A stretch of DNA of 64,000 bases from positions 1,488,001 through 1,552,000 of the forward strand of contig NZ_CP021023.1 of NCBI RefSeq assembly GCF_002117005.1, in the 5' to 3' direction. Shown one piece after another: positions 1-7,967 of the stretch. The stretch is from Sedimentisphaera salicampi. Its GTDB lineage: Bacteria; Planctomycetota; Phycisphaerae; Sedimentisphaerales; Sedimentisphaeraceae. The notes beneath the pieces were generated by a model. That model was not told the origin of the DNA. It saw only the letters and a program-made list of their open reading frames with translations, and searched no databases. How positions within the stretch are numbered: position 1 is the stretch's first letter; each line of letters begins with the position of its first letter. Both the position numbers and the translations under genes were made by a program.

Positions 1-520
1 CCTTCAGCACAAAAGCGTATCCGGAAGGCTCGTCCACATTACTCTTTTCTTTTCTTATTCTTTTAGTGACTGATTTTCGGACAGGTTCCTGTCTGGTTTT
101 CGGGCAGGTACCTGCCTGATTTTCGGACTGGTCGGATTTTCCTACCGGTCGGGTTTTCAGACAGGTACCGGTCTGATTTTCGGACTGGTCCGTTTCCCCT
201 ACCGGTCGGGTTTTCGGGCAGGTACCGGTCTGATTTTCGGACTGGTCGGTTTTCCCTACCGGTTCGGTTTTCGGGCAGGTTTTGTAAATGTTTGACTTCC
301 CGATACCCTGCTGCTGAACCTCCAGAAGTCCTGCGTTTTTCAGCCTCTGAATAGAATCGCAAATCGTAGATCCGGCAAGCCCGCTTTTTTCCTGAAGCTT
401 CCTTCTGCCCGGCCAAGCCTCGCCCTGATTTTCATAATTTTGGATAATCGCAAGGATTATCTTATCGCTTGCCCGCAGGTCTTTCCGTGCTGCTGTATCG
501 GCATCTAATTTAAAGAACAT
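1..520 (-). CDS. Winged-helix DNA-binding protein with 19-residue repeats (partial, runs off the left edge)
   Basis: This reading frame starts at ATG 520 and stays open to base 1, so the C-terminus is outside the window. The start has a good Shine-Dalgarno (GGAGG, about 9 nt upstream). Residues ~15-70 (LRASDKIILAIIQ... WPGRRKLQEKSGL... SIQRLKNAGLLEV) read like a winged helix-turn-helix of the kind found in plasmid and phage replication or partition proteins. Residues ~75-150 are three near-perfect copies of a 19-residue unit (KTRPVGETDQSENQTGTCP), then a basic tail. The gene overlaps the end of the upstream HTH gene by 11 bp, suggesting translational coupling. A different frame across the repeat is also open and encodes an unrelated-looking repeat; the chosen frame is preferred because it has the SD, the HTH fold and the coupling. 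Function not established. Confidence 0.6.
   Translation of the reverse strand, partial: MFFKLDADTAARKDLRASDKIILAIIQNYENQGEAWPGRRKLQEKSGLAGSTICDSIQRLKNAGLLEVQQQGIGKSNIYKTCPKTEPVGKTDQSENQTGTCPKTRPVGETDQSENQTGTCLKTRPVGKSDQSENQAGTCPKTRQEPVRKSVTKRIRKEKSNVDEPSGYAFVLK
117..287. repeat. 57-bp tandem repeat, three copies plus a partial copy
   Basis: Units begin at 117, 174 and 231 (period exactly 57 bp). A degenerate partial copy covers about 60-116. Each unit contains TACCGGTC and GGACTGGTC blocks. The period is a multiple of three, so copy number can change without shifting the reading frame of the HTH protein that contains it. Confidence 0.85.
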
Positions 521-800
521 CTTCAATCCGCCTCCTTTTTATTCTCTGCTGTCTTTGCTGAAGCTCAGCATTTGCAAAGCAGAGGTTGAAATCGTATCTG
601 TCTGGTGTTATCAGCCTGAATCGCTTTTGCCTCGCCTCCGCTGCCGTTTCAGCGAGGCTTGCTTTAACTGCCTCCAGTTCAAATTTGTATTTGCGTCCAA
701 TCCTGAGACAAGGAATCTTCCCCGCCTCCACTTGCTCTTTGATCCAGCTGAGCGGCAAGTCCAGCTCATTTGCAATTTGGTTTATGTTTTTCAGTTTCAT
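510..800 (-). CDS. Excisionase-like helix-turn-helix protein
   Basis: A protein of about 96 residues. Residues 1-50 (KLKNINQIANELDLPLSWIKEQVEAGKIPCLRIGRKYKFE) match the MerR/Xis-type HTH_17 pattern: a helix-turn-helix followed by the 'G.IP..RIGRKY.F' wing. The rest is a basic helical tail ending RIKRRRIEDVL. ATG at 800 is preferred; a TTG at 809 in the same frame lies inside a palindrome. No clear Shine-Dalgarno precedes ATG 800. The gene ends 11 bp inside the downstream winged-helix gene. Small HTH proteins of this type act as directionality factors or regulators in integrated elements, and no integrase is visible in the window, so that role is inference. Confidence 0.6.
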   Translation of the reverse strand: MKLKNINQIANELDLPLSWIKEQVEAGKIPCLRIGRKYKFELEAVKASLAETAAEARQKRFRLITPDRYDFNLCFANAELQQRQQRIKRRRIEDVL

Positions 801-801
801 A

Positions 802-832
802 ATACCCAAAGTTTAACAACTGCTTTGGGTAT
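802..832. promoter_or_regulatory. Perfect 10-bp inverted repeat upstream of the excisionase-like gene
   Basis: ATACCCAAAG at 802-811 and CTTTGGGTAT at 823-832 form a perfect dyad with an 11-bp spacer, ending two bases before the start codon at 800. The position fits an autoregulatory operator for the HTH protein, or a 5' mRNA hairpin. The alternative start TTG at 809 lies within it. Confidence 0.5.
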
Positions 833-1564
833 CAAGTGGGGGTGTTAGGTGGGTTTTTTGGTGGGATGGCGGGGTTTTTTATTTTTTCAGCGGGAAATTT
901 AAATAGGGACAGTTACCCATTTATTGATGCGTGGCAGAGCTGCAAGTCCGCCTGCGGCGGATGGCAAGTAGCTGAGTAGCGAGCAATTAAATCATTAGAG
1001 AAAAATCAGTGCTGATTAGTGGTTAAAAAAAATATCTCCCCTCTGTGCCCCTCTCTGTGGTTAATATATATCTTTTCTCTCCGTTCTGCTGTCCACTTAT
1101 TTCGCCCCGCCTGCGGCGGGCCTACATGCGTGGCTCGGTTTAAATATCTCGTTTTGTGAAATCGCTGCGAAATACTAACGACAATCAGAGCCGTGCGTGG
1201 AGTCCGCCGAAGGCGGACGGAGCAAGCGGATAGATTCGTTGCTCGTGGCAAGTGGCAGAGCTGCAAGTCCGCCTGCGGCGGATAGCTCGTGGCAAAATCA
1301 TTAGTGAAAAATTAGTGCTGCTTAGTGGCTAATAAATCCTTAGTGTATCTTAGAGCTGCTTAGCGGCTAATAAATCTCAGCGGAAGATTAGCGGCTGTAA
1401 TATCTCAATGCAGCTTAAAAAATATTGGACACGCAGATTGAGCGGGTAAATTTTATTTTGCAGATTTGCGGTTTTTGGTAATATACAGCGTTGCGTGGCG
1501 GGGAGCTTGGAGCTTCCTGCCGGCAAGCATAAAACATTAACTCAAACAACGCGGAGAAACAGAA
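833..1564. other. Repeat-rich intergenic DNA without a supported gene
   Basis: This 730-bp stretch holds no credible coding frame. It carries GC-rich dyads of the form CCGCCTGCGGCGG (near 950, 1108, 1203 and 1270), one copy of the dispersed repeat at 1089-1236, and degenerate tandem copies of a 'TTAGTGCTGCTTAGTGGCTAATAAAT'-like unit between about 990 and 1410. A related block reappears inverted near 3430-3460. Confidence 0.6.
1089..1236 (+). repeat. Dispersed repeat, copy A (core inverted relative to arms)
   Basis: The core from TGGCTCGGTTTAAAT to CAATCAGAGCC is shared with copies at 3191-3350, 39600-39740 and 47941-48050. Here the left arm (GTCCACTTATTTC...) corresponds to the reverse complement of copy B's right arm, and the right arm (...GCGGATAGATTCG) to the reverse complement of copy B's left arm. 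The core is therefore flipped relative to its arms. The core ends are imperfect inverted repeats (GCGTGGCTC / GAGCCGTGC). Confidence 0.7.
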
Positions 1565-1693
1565 ATGAAGAAGATTCTCACAATCCTCGCAGCGATGATG
1601 ATCATTGTCAGCGTATCGGGCTGCAATACCTTCGAGGGCTTAGGCGAAGATATAGAGCGTGCCGGCGAGAGCATGCAGGGCGCTGCTGATTAA
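1565..1693 (+). CDS. Entericidin-like small lipoprotein
   Basis: A 42-residue protein starting at ATG 1565 with a GGAG Shine-Dalgarno 8 nt upstream (1553-1556). The N-terminus is a lipoprotein signal (MKKILTILAAMMIIVSVSGC) with a lipobox-type VSGC, so Cys20 would be lipidated. The short mature part, NTFEGLGEDIERAGESMQGA, has the GLGEDIE.AG.... pattern of the entericidin EcnA/EcnB family of small membrane lipoproteins. In enterobacteria these act as a bacteriolytic toxin/antidote pair; in most other bacteria only one short member is found and its role is unknown. It stands alone upstream of proA. Confidence 0.85.
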   Translation: MKKILTILAAMMIIVSVSGCNTFEGLGEDIERAGESMQGAAD

Positions 1694-1868
1694 GGCTCAA
1701 AGCTGAAAATATGATTTCAAAAGGCGGCAGGCAGAGAGGCACTCCATTTGCCTGTATTCGGAGGTTTTTGCGCCCGCTGATAATTAACAGGCTGCGGGGA
1801 GGGGATTTCAAAGCCGGCTGAAATCATTATAATCGGGGAAAATGAAAGATTTAATGCGAGGTTAGATA

Positions 1869-3164
1869 ATGAGCATTCAGCAAACAGCAGAAAAAGCGAA
1901 GGCGGCTTCAAAGCTGATGGCCGCTGTGGATACAAACACAAAAAACGATGCCCTCGGCAAGATAGCTGAGGCCCTCGAGGCAAATACAGATGCAATCACT
2001 GCGGCGAACAAGGAAGATTTAGAGCGAGCAGAGAAGGGAAATCTCGCCCGTGCTCTGCTCAAGAGGCTCAAGTTTGACGGGGATAAAATAGCCGGCGTAT
2101 GCCGCGGGCTGCGGAGCCTTGCCGCCTTGGAAGACCCTGTGGGCAAGACGCTCGCCTCAACAGAGCTCGACAGCGGGCTCGAATTGTACAAGGTGGCCTG
2201 TCCTCTGGGGGTTGTGGGGGTGATATTCGAATCCCGCCCCGATGCGCTCGTGCAGATCTCCTCGCTGTGCCTGAAGAGCGGGAACGGCGTACTTCTCAAG
2301 GGCGGCTCTGAGGCAGCGAAAACCAACCGCATCCTTGCCGATATAATCAGCAGGGTGAGCGTGGAGGCGGGGCTGCCGGATGGTTGGATCGGCCTTCTGG
2401 AAACGAGGGAGGATGTTTCGGCGATGCTGGGGCTGGATAACTGCGTTGACCTTATCGTGCCGCGCGGCTCGAATGAGTTTGTGCAGTTTATAATGAACAA
2501 CACGAATATCCCCGTTCTCGGGCACGCCGACGGAATCTGCCATGTGTACGTTGACCGGCAGGCGGATTTGGATATGGCGGCGGAGATTACCGCTGATTCG
2601 AAATGCCAGTATCCGGCGGTATGCAACGCAATGGAAACCCTGCTTGTGCATACAGATATCGCAGAGCAGTTCCTGCCGGCAGCGAAAAAGGCGCTCGATG
2701 AATACGGCTGCAGGCTCAAGGGATGCGAAAAAACGCAGAAGATTATCGAATGCGAGCCGGCAGACGAGGACGATTGGCAAACCGAATATCTCGATTATGA
2801 GCTCTCGATTAAGGCAGTGAGCCGGATGGAGGATGCGATAGAACATATCAATAAGTACGGCTCCGGCCATACCGATGCGATTGTGAGCTCTGATGAGGCG
2901 GCGGCGAGGAAATTCCTCTCGCTCGTGGATTCGGCGGATGTTTTCTGGAATGCAAGCACACGCTTCAGCGACGGCTTCCGCTACGGACTCGGGGCTGAGG
3001 TGGGCATAAGCACCAACAAGATTCACGCACGCGGACCAGTGGGGCTGGAAGGGCTGCTGATATACAAATGGCTGCTCCTTGGGAACGGACAAACCGCAGG
3101 CGAATACGCCTCCGGCCAGAGACAGTTTACCCATAAGACACTCGGGAAAGACTGCCCCCTCTAA
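1869..3164 (+). CDS. proA: Gamma-glutamyl phosphate reductase (glutamate-5-semialdehyde dehydrogenase)
   Basis: A 431-residue cytoplasmic enzyme that reduces gamma-glutamyl phosphate to glutamate-5-semialdehyde with NADPH, the second step of proline synthesis. It is full length for the family. The aldehyde-dehydrogenase fold is clear: nucleotide-binding segment SRPDALVQISSLCLKSGN, GG-S-EA at ~145-149, and the catalytic Cys252 in the conserved YPAVCNAMETLLVH block. The C-terminal signature EVGIST.KIHARGPVGLEGL is intact. A GAGG Shine-Dalgarno lies just upstream of ATG 1869. proB is not in the window; proC is about 45 kb away on the same strand, so the pathway genes are scattered. Confidence 0.97.
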   Translation: MSIQQTAEKAKAASKLMAAVDTNTKNDALGKIAEALEANTDAITAANKEDLERAEKGNLARALLKRLKFDGDKIAGVCRGLRSLAALEDPVGKTLASTELDSGLELYKVACPLGVVGVIFESRPDALVQISSLCLKSGNGVLLKGGSEAAKTNRILADIISRVSVEAGLPDGWIGLLETREDVSAMLGLDNCVDLIVPRGSNEFVQFIMNNTNIPVLGHADGICHVYVDRQADLDMAAEITADSKCQYPAVCNAMETLLVHTDIAEQFLPAAKKALDEYGCRLKGCEKTQKIIECEPADEDDWQTEYLDYELSIKAVSRMEDAIEHINKYGSGHTDAIVSSDEAAARKFLSLVDSADVFWNASTRFSDGFRYGLGAEVGISTNKIHARGPVGLEGLLIYKWLLLGNGQTAGEYASGQRQFTHKTLGKDCPL

Positions 3165-3190
3165 TTTCGGGCGTGTGCGAAAATATTTTT

Positions 3191-3350
3191 TGGCAAAGCT
3201 TTTTAAAGCCGAATCTATCCGCTTGTTTTCCGCCTTCGGCGGACTCCACGTGCGGCTCGGTTTAAATGTTCGCCTCGTAAAATCGCTGCGGAATACTAAT
3301 GACAATCAGAGCCACGCATGAATCCGCCTTCGGCGAAGAAATAAGTGGAC
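3191..3350 (+). repeat. Dispersed repeat, copy B
   Basis: Arms and core: GCAAAGCTTTTTAAAGCC, a CCGCCTTCGGCGG dyad, the core CACGTGCGGCTC... to ...CAGAGCCACGC, a second CCGCCTTCGGCG dyad, then AATAAGTGGAC. It begins 26 bp after the proA stop and fills much of the gap before tRNA-Pro. The reading frames through it are not protein-like and recur as the same nonsense peptide at other copies. Confidence 0.75.
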
Positions 3351-3562
3351 AAAAGGCAATGATAAGGCAAAAGTTTTTTTGCTTCTATAATTTCCGCTGA
3401 CCGAGTCCACCTTGTCCACTCGCTAATCTGCGCTGATTTTCACTAATGATTTTGCTGCGGCAATCCGCCGCTCGCCACAAAAAATTGTCGCACACTTTCG
3501 GTCAGCAACGAGATTTTCGGATTGTAAATTATTTGCTTTTTGTTACAATCCCCGCTTCTAAT
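3351..3562. other. Intergenic DNA between the repeat and tRNA-Pro
   Basis: It continues the repeat-associated sequence (a CACTAATGATTTTGCTGC block related to 1280-1320 and a TTGTCGCACAC block related to 48280). I see no gene. A weak promoter for the tRNA may lie at about 3535-3550. Confidence 0.4.
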
Positions 3563-3636
3563 CGGGCTGTGGCGCAGTTTGGTAGCGTGCTTGACTGGGG
3601 GTCAAGAGGTCGCAGGTTCAAGTCCTGTCAGCCCGA
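3563..3636 (+). tRNA. tRNA-Pro (anticodon GGG)
   Basis: A cloverleaf of 74 nt. The acceptor stem CGGGCTG pairs perfectly with CAGCCCG, the discriminator is A, the D-arm has GCGCAGTTTGGTAGCGC-like features, the anticodon stem is CTTGA/TCAAG around the loop CTGGGGG, and the T-arm is GGTTCAAGTCC. The CCA end is not encoded. Its last 19 nt overlap the 3' end of the sulfatase gene on the opposite strand. Confidence 0.97.
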
Positions 3637-5099
3637 TTTTGTCCAGAATCATAGGCAGCAGATGAAGATTTTGTCTCATCGGCAGGCTTATATTTTGGAT
3701 TTAGACGCATTTTCTGCGCCCCTGCATTTTTCCGCCAGTTTTTTAAGTCCTCATAAAGCTCATTAACCTTTTCGGGCTTCTTCTCGGCAAGATTGTTCTT
3801 TTCGTTGAGATCGGCTTTTAGGTTATAGAGCTCAAAGGCCGCTTCGGTATGTATGCCGTCAATGCTTTTTTCGAACCACTCAATGAGCTTGTAATCTCCC
3901 TTTCTCACCGCACTTGAAGGGGCAACGCCGTCGTGGTGGTAATGCGGATAATGCCAGAAAATTGCTTCGCGTTTTAACATTCCGCTCTGCTTTAGCAGCG
4001 GCATAAGACTTTCCCCGTCAACGGTAAGGCTGGAGATTGATGAGCGGGCGATTTCTGCAAAAGTTGGGAGGAAGTCTGTGCTGATAACCGGCTCACTGCA
4101 TACGCTGCCGGGTTTAATCACATCAGGCCAGCGAATAATCAGCGGCACACGTATGCCGCCCTCATAGAGATCGGCCTTGCTGCCTCGCAAAGGTCTGCAA
4201 TCTTTAGGCCCTAAGTGGCCGTTGTCGCTGTAAAAGACAACCAGCGTATCGTTTTGCAAATCAAGCTCTTCGAGTTTTTTTAACACAGAAGCGAGGCTCT
4301 TGTCAAGGGTTTCGAGCATTGCAGCCTGAACAGGATTATTATGGCCATGGCCCGTATCATTATCTGCCCCGGGCTTAGCCCGATACTTATCAATCAATTC
4401 CTTTCGCTCGATTTCGGGGTCGTGAATTGAATTATGCGAGATATAGCAGAAGAAGGGATTTTCCCTGTTTGCCTCTATGAAGGAAACTGCCCGCTCTGTA
4501 ATCTGGCGAACGTGATGGGCATCGTTTTCATAGGGGCTCTCAGGGCCTGCTCCGGGTTTATGGGTAGTAAGCACATCCTCAAAGCCCTGCGACCCCGGAT
4601 CGCCCGGCCGGCCGAGCCGGTAATCTTTATCCTTGTTCAGATGCCATTTGCCGAAATGGCCTGAGGCATAGCCGGCCTTCCTGAGCAGCTCGGCAATTGT
4701 TACCTCTTCAAGCGGGAGACAGGCTGTCCAATCGGGCGTAAGCAGCTTTTCGTCGGACGGACTGCTCGCCTTGATATATTGAGTAAGATGGAGCCTTGCG
4801 GGGTATTTGCCCGTCATAATGCTTGCCCTTGTGGGAGAGCATACCGGAGCCGCTGCATAGGCATCTGTGAATTTCATCCCCTCAGAAGCGAGCTTATCAA
4901 TGTTGGGCGTTTCATAAAAAGTGCTGCCGTAACAGCCTGCCTGATGCCAGCCCAAGTCGTCTGCGAGGAAGAAAATGATGTTGGGCTTGCCCCGCAGCTT
5001 CTGACTGCCAAAAACAGAGCCGCAATTTCCGCCTGCCAAAAGGAATGAAGCTGCTGCTGCACCTGAACTTTTCAAAAATCTTCGCCGGCTGAAAATCAT
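3618..5099 (-). CDS. Tat-exported sulfatase (type I, formylglycine)
   Basis: A 493-residue arylsulfatase-family enzyme that hydrolyses sulfate esters. A twin-arginine signal is present (SRRRFLKSSG...). The metal-binding Asp pair is D47-D48 (LADDLG) and the formylglycine Cys87 lies in CSPTRAS, followed by GKYP. FGKWH and FYSDNG are further family motifs. ATG 5099 is preferred over a TTG at 5105 (AGGA Shine-Dalgarno). It is the last gene of the large minus-strand cluster, directly after the YhcH gene. The final ~6 codons lie inside the tRNA-Pro gene, an unusual extension beyond the usual sulfatase C-terminus. The maturase that makes formylglycine is not in the window. Substrate not determinable from sequence. 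Confidence 0.93.
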   Translation of the reverse strand: MIFSRRRFLKSSGAAAASFLLAGGNCGSVFGSQKLRGKPNIIFFLADDLGWHQAGCYGSTFYETPNIDKLASEGMKFTDAYAAAPVCSPTRASIMTGKYPARLHLTQYIKASSPSDEKLLTPDWTACLPLEEVTIAELLRKAGYASGHFGKWHLNKDKDYRLGRPGDPGSQGFEDVLTTHKPGAGPESPYENDAHHVRQITERAVSFIEANRENPFFCYISHNSIHDPEIERKELIDKYRAKPGADNDTGHGHNNPVQAAMLETLDKSLASVLKKLEELDLQNDTLVVFYSDNGHLGPKDCRPLRGSKADLYEGGIRVPLIIRWPDVIKPGSVCSEPVISTDFLPTFAEIARSSISSLTVDGESLMPLLKQSGMLKREAIFWHYPHYHHDGVAPSSAVRKGDYKLIEWFEKSIDGIHTEAAFELYNLKADLNEKNNLAEKKPEKVNELYEDLKNWRKNAGAQKMRLNPKYKPADETKSSSAAYDSGQNRADRT

Positions 5100-5147
5100 A
5101 ATCAAATCCTCATAGAATTAACTGAAAAAACCACAATCTTTTCGGAG

Positions 5148-5600
5148 TTAAGAATTCATCAAAACTTTAACAACCGCTTTGTGAATCTCCCCATTGCTCA
5201 CAAGCGGAGCGTGGGCATCTTCGGGAAAAAATATAGCAAAAGACCCAGGCCTCACCGTTTCCCAAATCTCGGGCTCATCTTTGAAAAAAGCAACATCCTT
5301 TGCAGGGTCATACGGCTGGCGAACAACGCTGCAATCGGAGATCTGCTTCCATCCCATCTCTTCGGTTCCGCTGATCACATATTGGATATCAATATATTTT
5401 TGATGCGCCTCCAGCCTCGCCTCTTCTCTTGTGCGGCCGGATTCCTTTGCAATGTTGCAGAATAAGCGATTCCCATCAATCTGATACTTGCCCGTGGATA
5501 GTTCAGCCAAACCGGGCTGTTTCAGAAAAGCAAAGGCCTGCTCGAAAAACGGGTTCACAGAGTAATAAGAATCTGCCTGCTCTAACGTATTGATAATCAT
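5148..5600 (-). CDS. YhcH/YjgK/YiaL family protein (sugar anomerase-like)
   Basis: A 150-residue cupin-like protein (DUF386). Family signatures are the 'EAH.KYIDIQYVISG.EEMGW' segment, the 'YDPAKDVAFF' segment and the C-terminal 'FAIFFPEDAHAP' metal-site region. In enterobacteria the member NanQ/YhcH equilibrates anomers of N-acetylneuraminate, and other members sit in sugar-acid operons. Here it lies between GH31 and a sulfatase at the tail of the cluster, matching a role in conditioning the released sugar. No signal peptide, so it acts in the cytoplasm. The sugar is inferred only loosely from the presence of sialidase-like genes and a DapA/NanA-type aldolase. Confidence 0.85.
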   Translation of the reverse strand: MIINTLEQADSYYSVNPFFEQAFAFLKQPGLAELSTGKYQIDGNRLFCNIAKESGRTREEARLEAHQKYIDIQYVISGTEEMGWKQISDCSVVRQPYDPAKDVAFFKDEPEIWETVRPGSFAIFFPEDAHAPLVSNGEIHKAVVKVLMNS

Positions 5601-5807
5601 ATCTTTCCTTTCCCTTGTTAATTATTTTTAAGGCATTCGAATCAGTCGGATACATTTTGCCTAAAACAGCCGAAAAAACAACAAGAGTTAAGCAAATCCG
5701 CTTTCACCCCAGTTTGATTTTCAGCCAGCTTCAAAATCATTTGCCGGCAAAAATCCTATCGACGGCTCTGCATCAGAGTCAGGCTTAATCAAAGCCCGAT
5801 TTGGTGT

Positions 5808-7853
5808 TCACCACTTCGCCCCCTTTTCCAGCTCGCTCATTTTCGGCAAGTTTTCAACTTTCTCCAGCGATTCTTCCCAAAGCTGATTCAAGTTCGGCAA
5901 TTCAACCGCTGCGCCGGAGCGAGTAAAGATCGGAATCTGATGCACAGAACACCGCACTTCAACCCGCTTTCCGCCTTCATATTCCCTGCCTGTCCACGCA
6001 TCTACCCAGCTCTCGCCTGCCGGGAGATAAACATTGCGGGCAACCTCACGCCCCGCCTTCCAAATCGGCGAAACGAGAATATCAGGGCCGTACATATAGC
6101 TCTGCCAGTCGTCCCAGCAATCCTGCTGGTCCGGGAAGGTGAGAAACAGAGGCCTGATCACAGGCGTTCCTTTTTCTTGTGTCTGTTTTGCAGATTCGTA
6201 GGTATAGTCGGCCAGATGATCGTGCAAAGTTGCATACAACCGCCATACCGCTGTGATTTCTCTGCCGTTTTTCAAGTCCCAAAGCCCCTTGTCATCGCTC
6301 GGCCCAACTTCCATAATTGGCGTAAAGCAGCTGAATGCAAGCCATCTCATCATTGTATCGGGCTGATCCTCATCGTAGCGGTAGCCGCCTGTATCCGAGC
6401 CCCAGATTGGATAGCCGATCACGGAAGAGCGAAGAGCAGCCACAATCGCTGAGCGAAGCCCCCATGGGCCTTCTCCGGTATCGCCGCCCCAGAAGGCAGC
6501 ATATTTTGCGCTGCCGGTGTATCCGGCTCTCGGGAGCAGGCAAAAATCATCTCCCCGCACCTCTTTACTAATCTCATAAACAGCCTCTGCATACATACGG
6601 CTGTAGTCGTTATATGCCTCGAACCAGTCTCTTCCATCGTCTATTGTACCGCAGCCGCGCTGGGCATGGTCTCGTTCTTCGCCTCTATCGAGCTTGAAGC
6701 CTGCCACGCCGTCTTCGAGCAGTTTTTTGATGTAGTTCTCCTGCCACCATTTCGCTGCCTCGGGATTCGAAAAATCAATACAGTCGTTAGTTCCGGGCAC
6801 AATCCAGCCGTTCTCGTCGGCCGTCTTTTCCATAACAGGCCCCTTTGTCCAAGGTGAGAGCCAGAGCATAAACTTAATATCTTTCCGGCTAAGCCACTGT
6901 ATCATTTTTCCCGGCTCAGGGAGTCTTTGCCTGTCCCATTCGAGCTCGTCGTATCCCCAAGGGCCTTCTCCCCACGGCCTGTCAACCCAGTAAACACCGA
7001 GGGGAATATCCAGCGCCTCGCACATAAGCACATCCTCCACCAGCTCACTGTTATACGGTGCGTTTGCCTCGCAGCCGTCGAAATAGCTGTCCCTGTGGTG
7101 ATGGTTATCCCTCCACCGCCAAGGCTTAAATGCCCATTTCGGCGGCAAAAACTGCGGACCAGTATCCATCATATGATTTTCAACCGCCTTGCGCACCCCT
7201 CCGGTATAGACAGTAACCTCCAGGGGTTCGCCGTAAAAATAAAACGATACCTCGCCCTCGTCGCCCTTGTCTGGGAAGCTCCAGCGCCCTTGCCATGTGC
7301 CGTGAACGAACAGGCCGTAGCCCCTTGAAGATATGTAAAACGGGGCGTAGAGCCCCAGAGACGGCTTCACCCGCATCTCTACAGACTCGCCCCGCAGGTT
7401 CATAGCCTGAGTGATGCCCTTCTGCCAAGACAGCCCCTGATCTCCATCAACAACGCGCTCCATCATACCGGTGAAATATTCTTTCTCACTTGCACGTATT
7501 TTCATACCAATGCGGTGAAGGCGGTAGTCGTTATCAAGGTCTGCCGTGATTTTGAAGCGGTTGGATAAAGATTTTACCGAAACCGTTCCTTTACGGCTGC
7601 CCAGCTTCCAAACCCCCGTAAAGCCGCCCTTATCTTCCCTCAGGGATAAAGGCTCGCCTTCAATGTCGTAGTTGATATCATCGATTCTGACAAAGAATTC
7701 TTCTATCTCAACAGCAGATTTCAGTTTATCTCCCGAGAAGCTCATTTGCAGCTTCTGATCGCTGCCTTTAAGCTCCAATTCAAACCCAGCTTCAGCGCTG
7801 CATACAAAAAGAGCAAGGGCAAAAATAGCTGCACAATATAAACGCATTTTCAT
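5808..7853 (-). CDS. Secreted GH31 family alpha-glycosidase
   Basis: A 681-residue protein with a signal peptide (MKMRLYCAAIFALALFVCSA). The N-terminal beta-sandwich (~20-240) precedes a TIM barrel with 'IPLGVYWVDRPWG' and 'FMLWLSPW'. By position, the nucleophile is Asp389 in GFKLDRGEE and the acid/base Asp458 in FWGGDTGE; these replace the common 'DMNE' wording but keep the Asp pair. GH31 members include alpha-glucosidases, alpha-xylosidases, alpha-galactosidases and sulfoquinovosidases, and I cannot choose among them. Upstream is the 722-residue SUMF1/sialidase-like gene, downstream the YhcH gene, all on the same strand. Confidence 0.9.
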   Translation of the reverse strand: MKMRLYCAAIFALALFVCSAEAGFELELKGSDQKLQMSFSGDKLKSAVEIEEFFVRIDDINYDIEGEPLSLREDKGGFTGVWKLGSRKGTVSVKSLSNRFKITADLDNDYRLHRIGMKIRASEKEYFTGMMERVVDGDQGLSWQKGITQAMNLRGESVEMRVKPSLGLYAPFYISSRGYGLFVHGTWQGRWSFPDKGDEGEVSFYFYGEPLEVTVYTGGVRKAVENHMMDTGPQFLPPKWAFKPWRWRDNHHHRDSYFDGCEANAPYNSELVEDVLMCEALDIPLGVYWVDRPWGEGPWGYDELEWDRQRLPEPGKMIQWLSRKDIKFMLWLSPWTKGPVMEKTADENGWIVPGTNDCIDFSNPEAAKWWQENYIKKLLEDGVAGFKLDRGEERDHAQRGCGTIDDGRDWFEAYNDYSRMYAEAVYEISKEVRGDDFCLLPRAGYTGSAKYAAFWGGDTGEGPWGLRSAIVAALRSSVIGYPIWGSDTGGYRYDEDQPDTMMRWLAFSCFTPIMEVGPSDDKGLWDLKNGREITAVWRLYATLHDHLADYTYESAKQTQEKGTPVIRPLFLTFPDQQDCWDDWQSYMYGPDILVSPIWKAGREVARNVYLPAGESWVDAWTGREYEGGKRVEVRCSVHQIPIFTRSGAAVELPNLNQLWEESLEKVENLPKMSELEKGAKW

Positions 7854-7967
7854 TTTTCTAACCTTTCATTTTTTAGGTTTATTATCAGGCTTAAAGCTGC
7901 AGAATATTGCAATCGAGCGGAATCTCATTGCTTTCTGAGATAAATCCGCCAATCGAAAAATGCCTTC

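Noticed and set aside
63-416. 117-codon frame on the minus strand over the 57-bp repeat
   Set aside because: It lies in another frame of the HTH gene that starts at 520. It has no Shine-Dalgarno or recognisable fold, and its repeats arise from the 57-bp DNA period.
1495-1689. 64-codon frame on +, overlapping the entericidin-like gene
   Set aside because: No ribosome-binding site or family; the shorter in-phase lipoprotein frame at 1565-1693 has both.
2157-3305. 382-codon minus-strand frame across proA and the repeat
   Set aside because: Antisense shadow of proA; codon pattern and composition are not protein-like, and part of it comes from the dispersed repeat.
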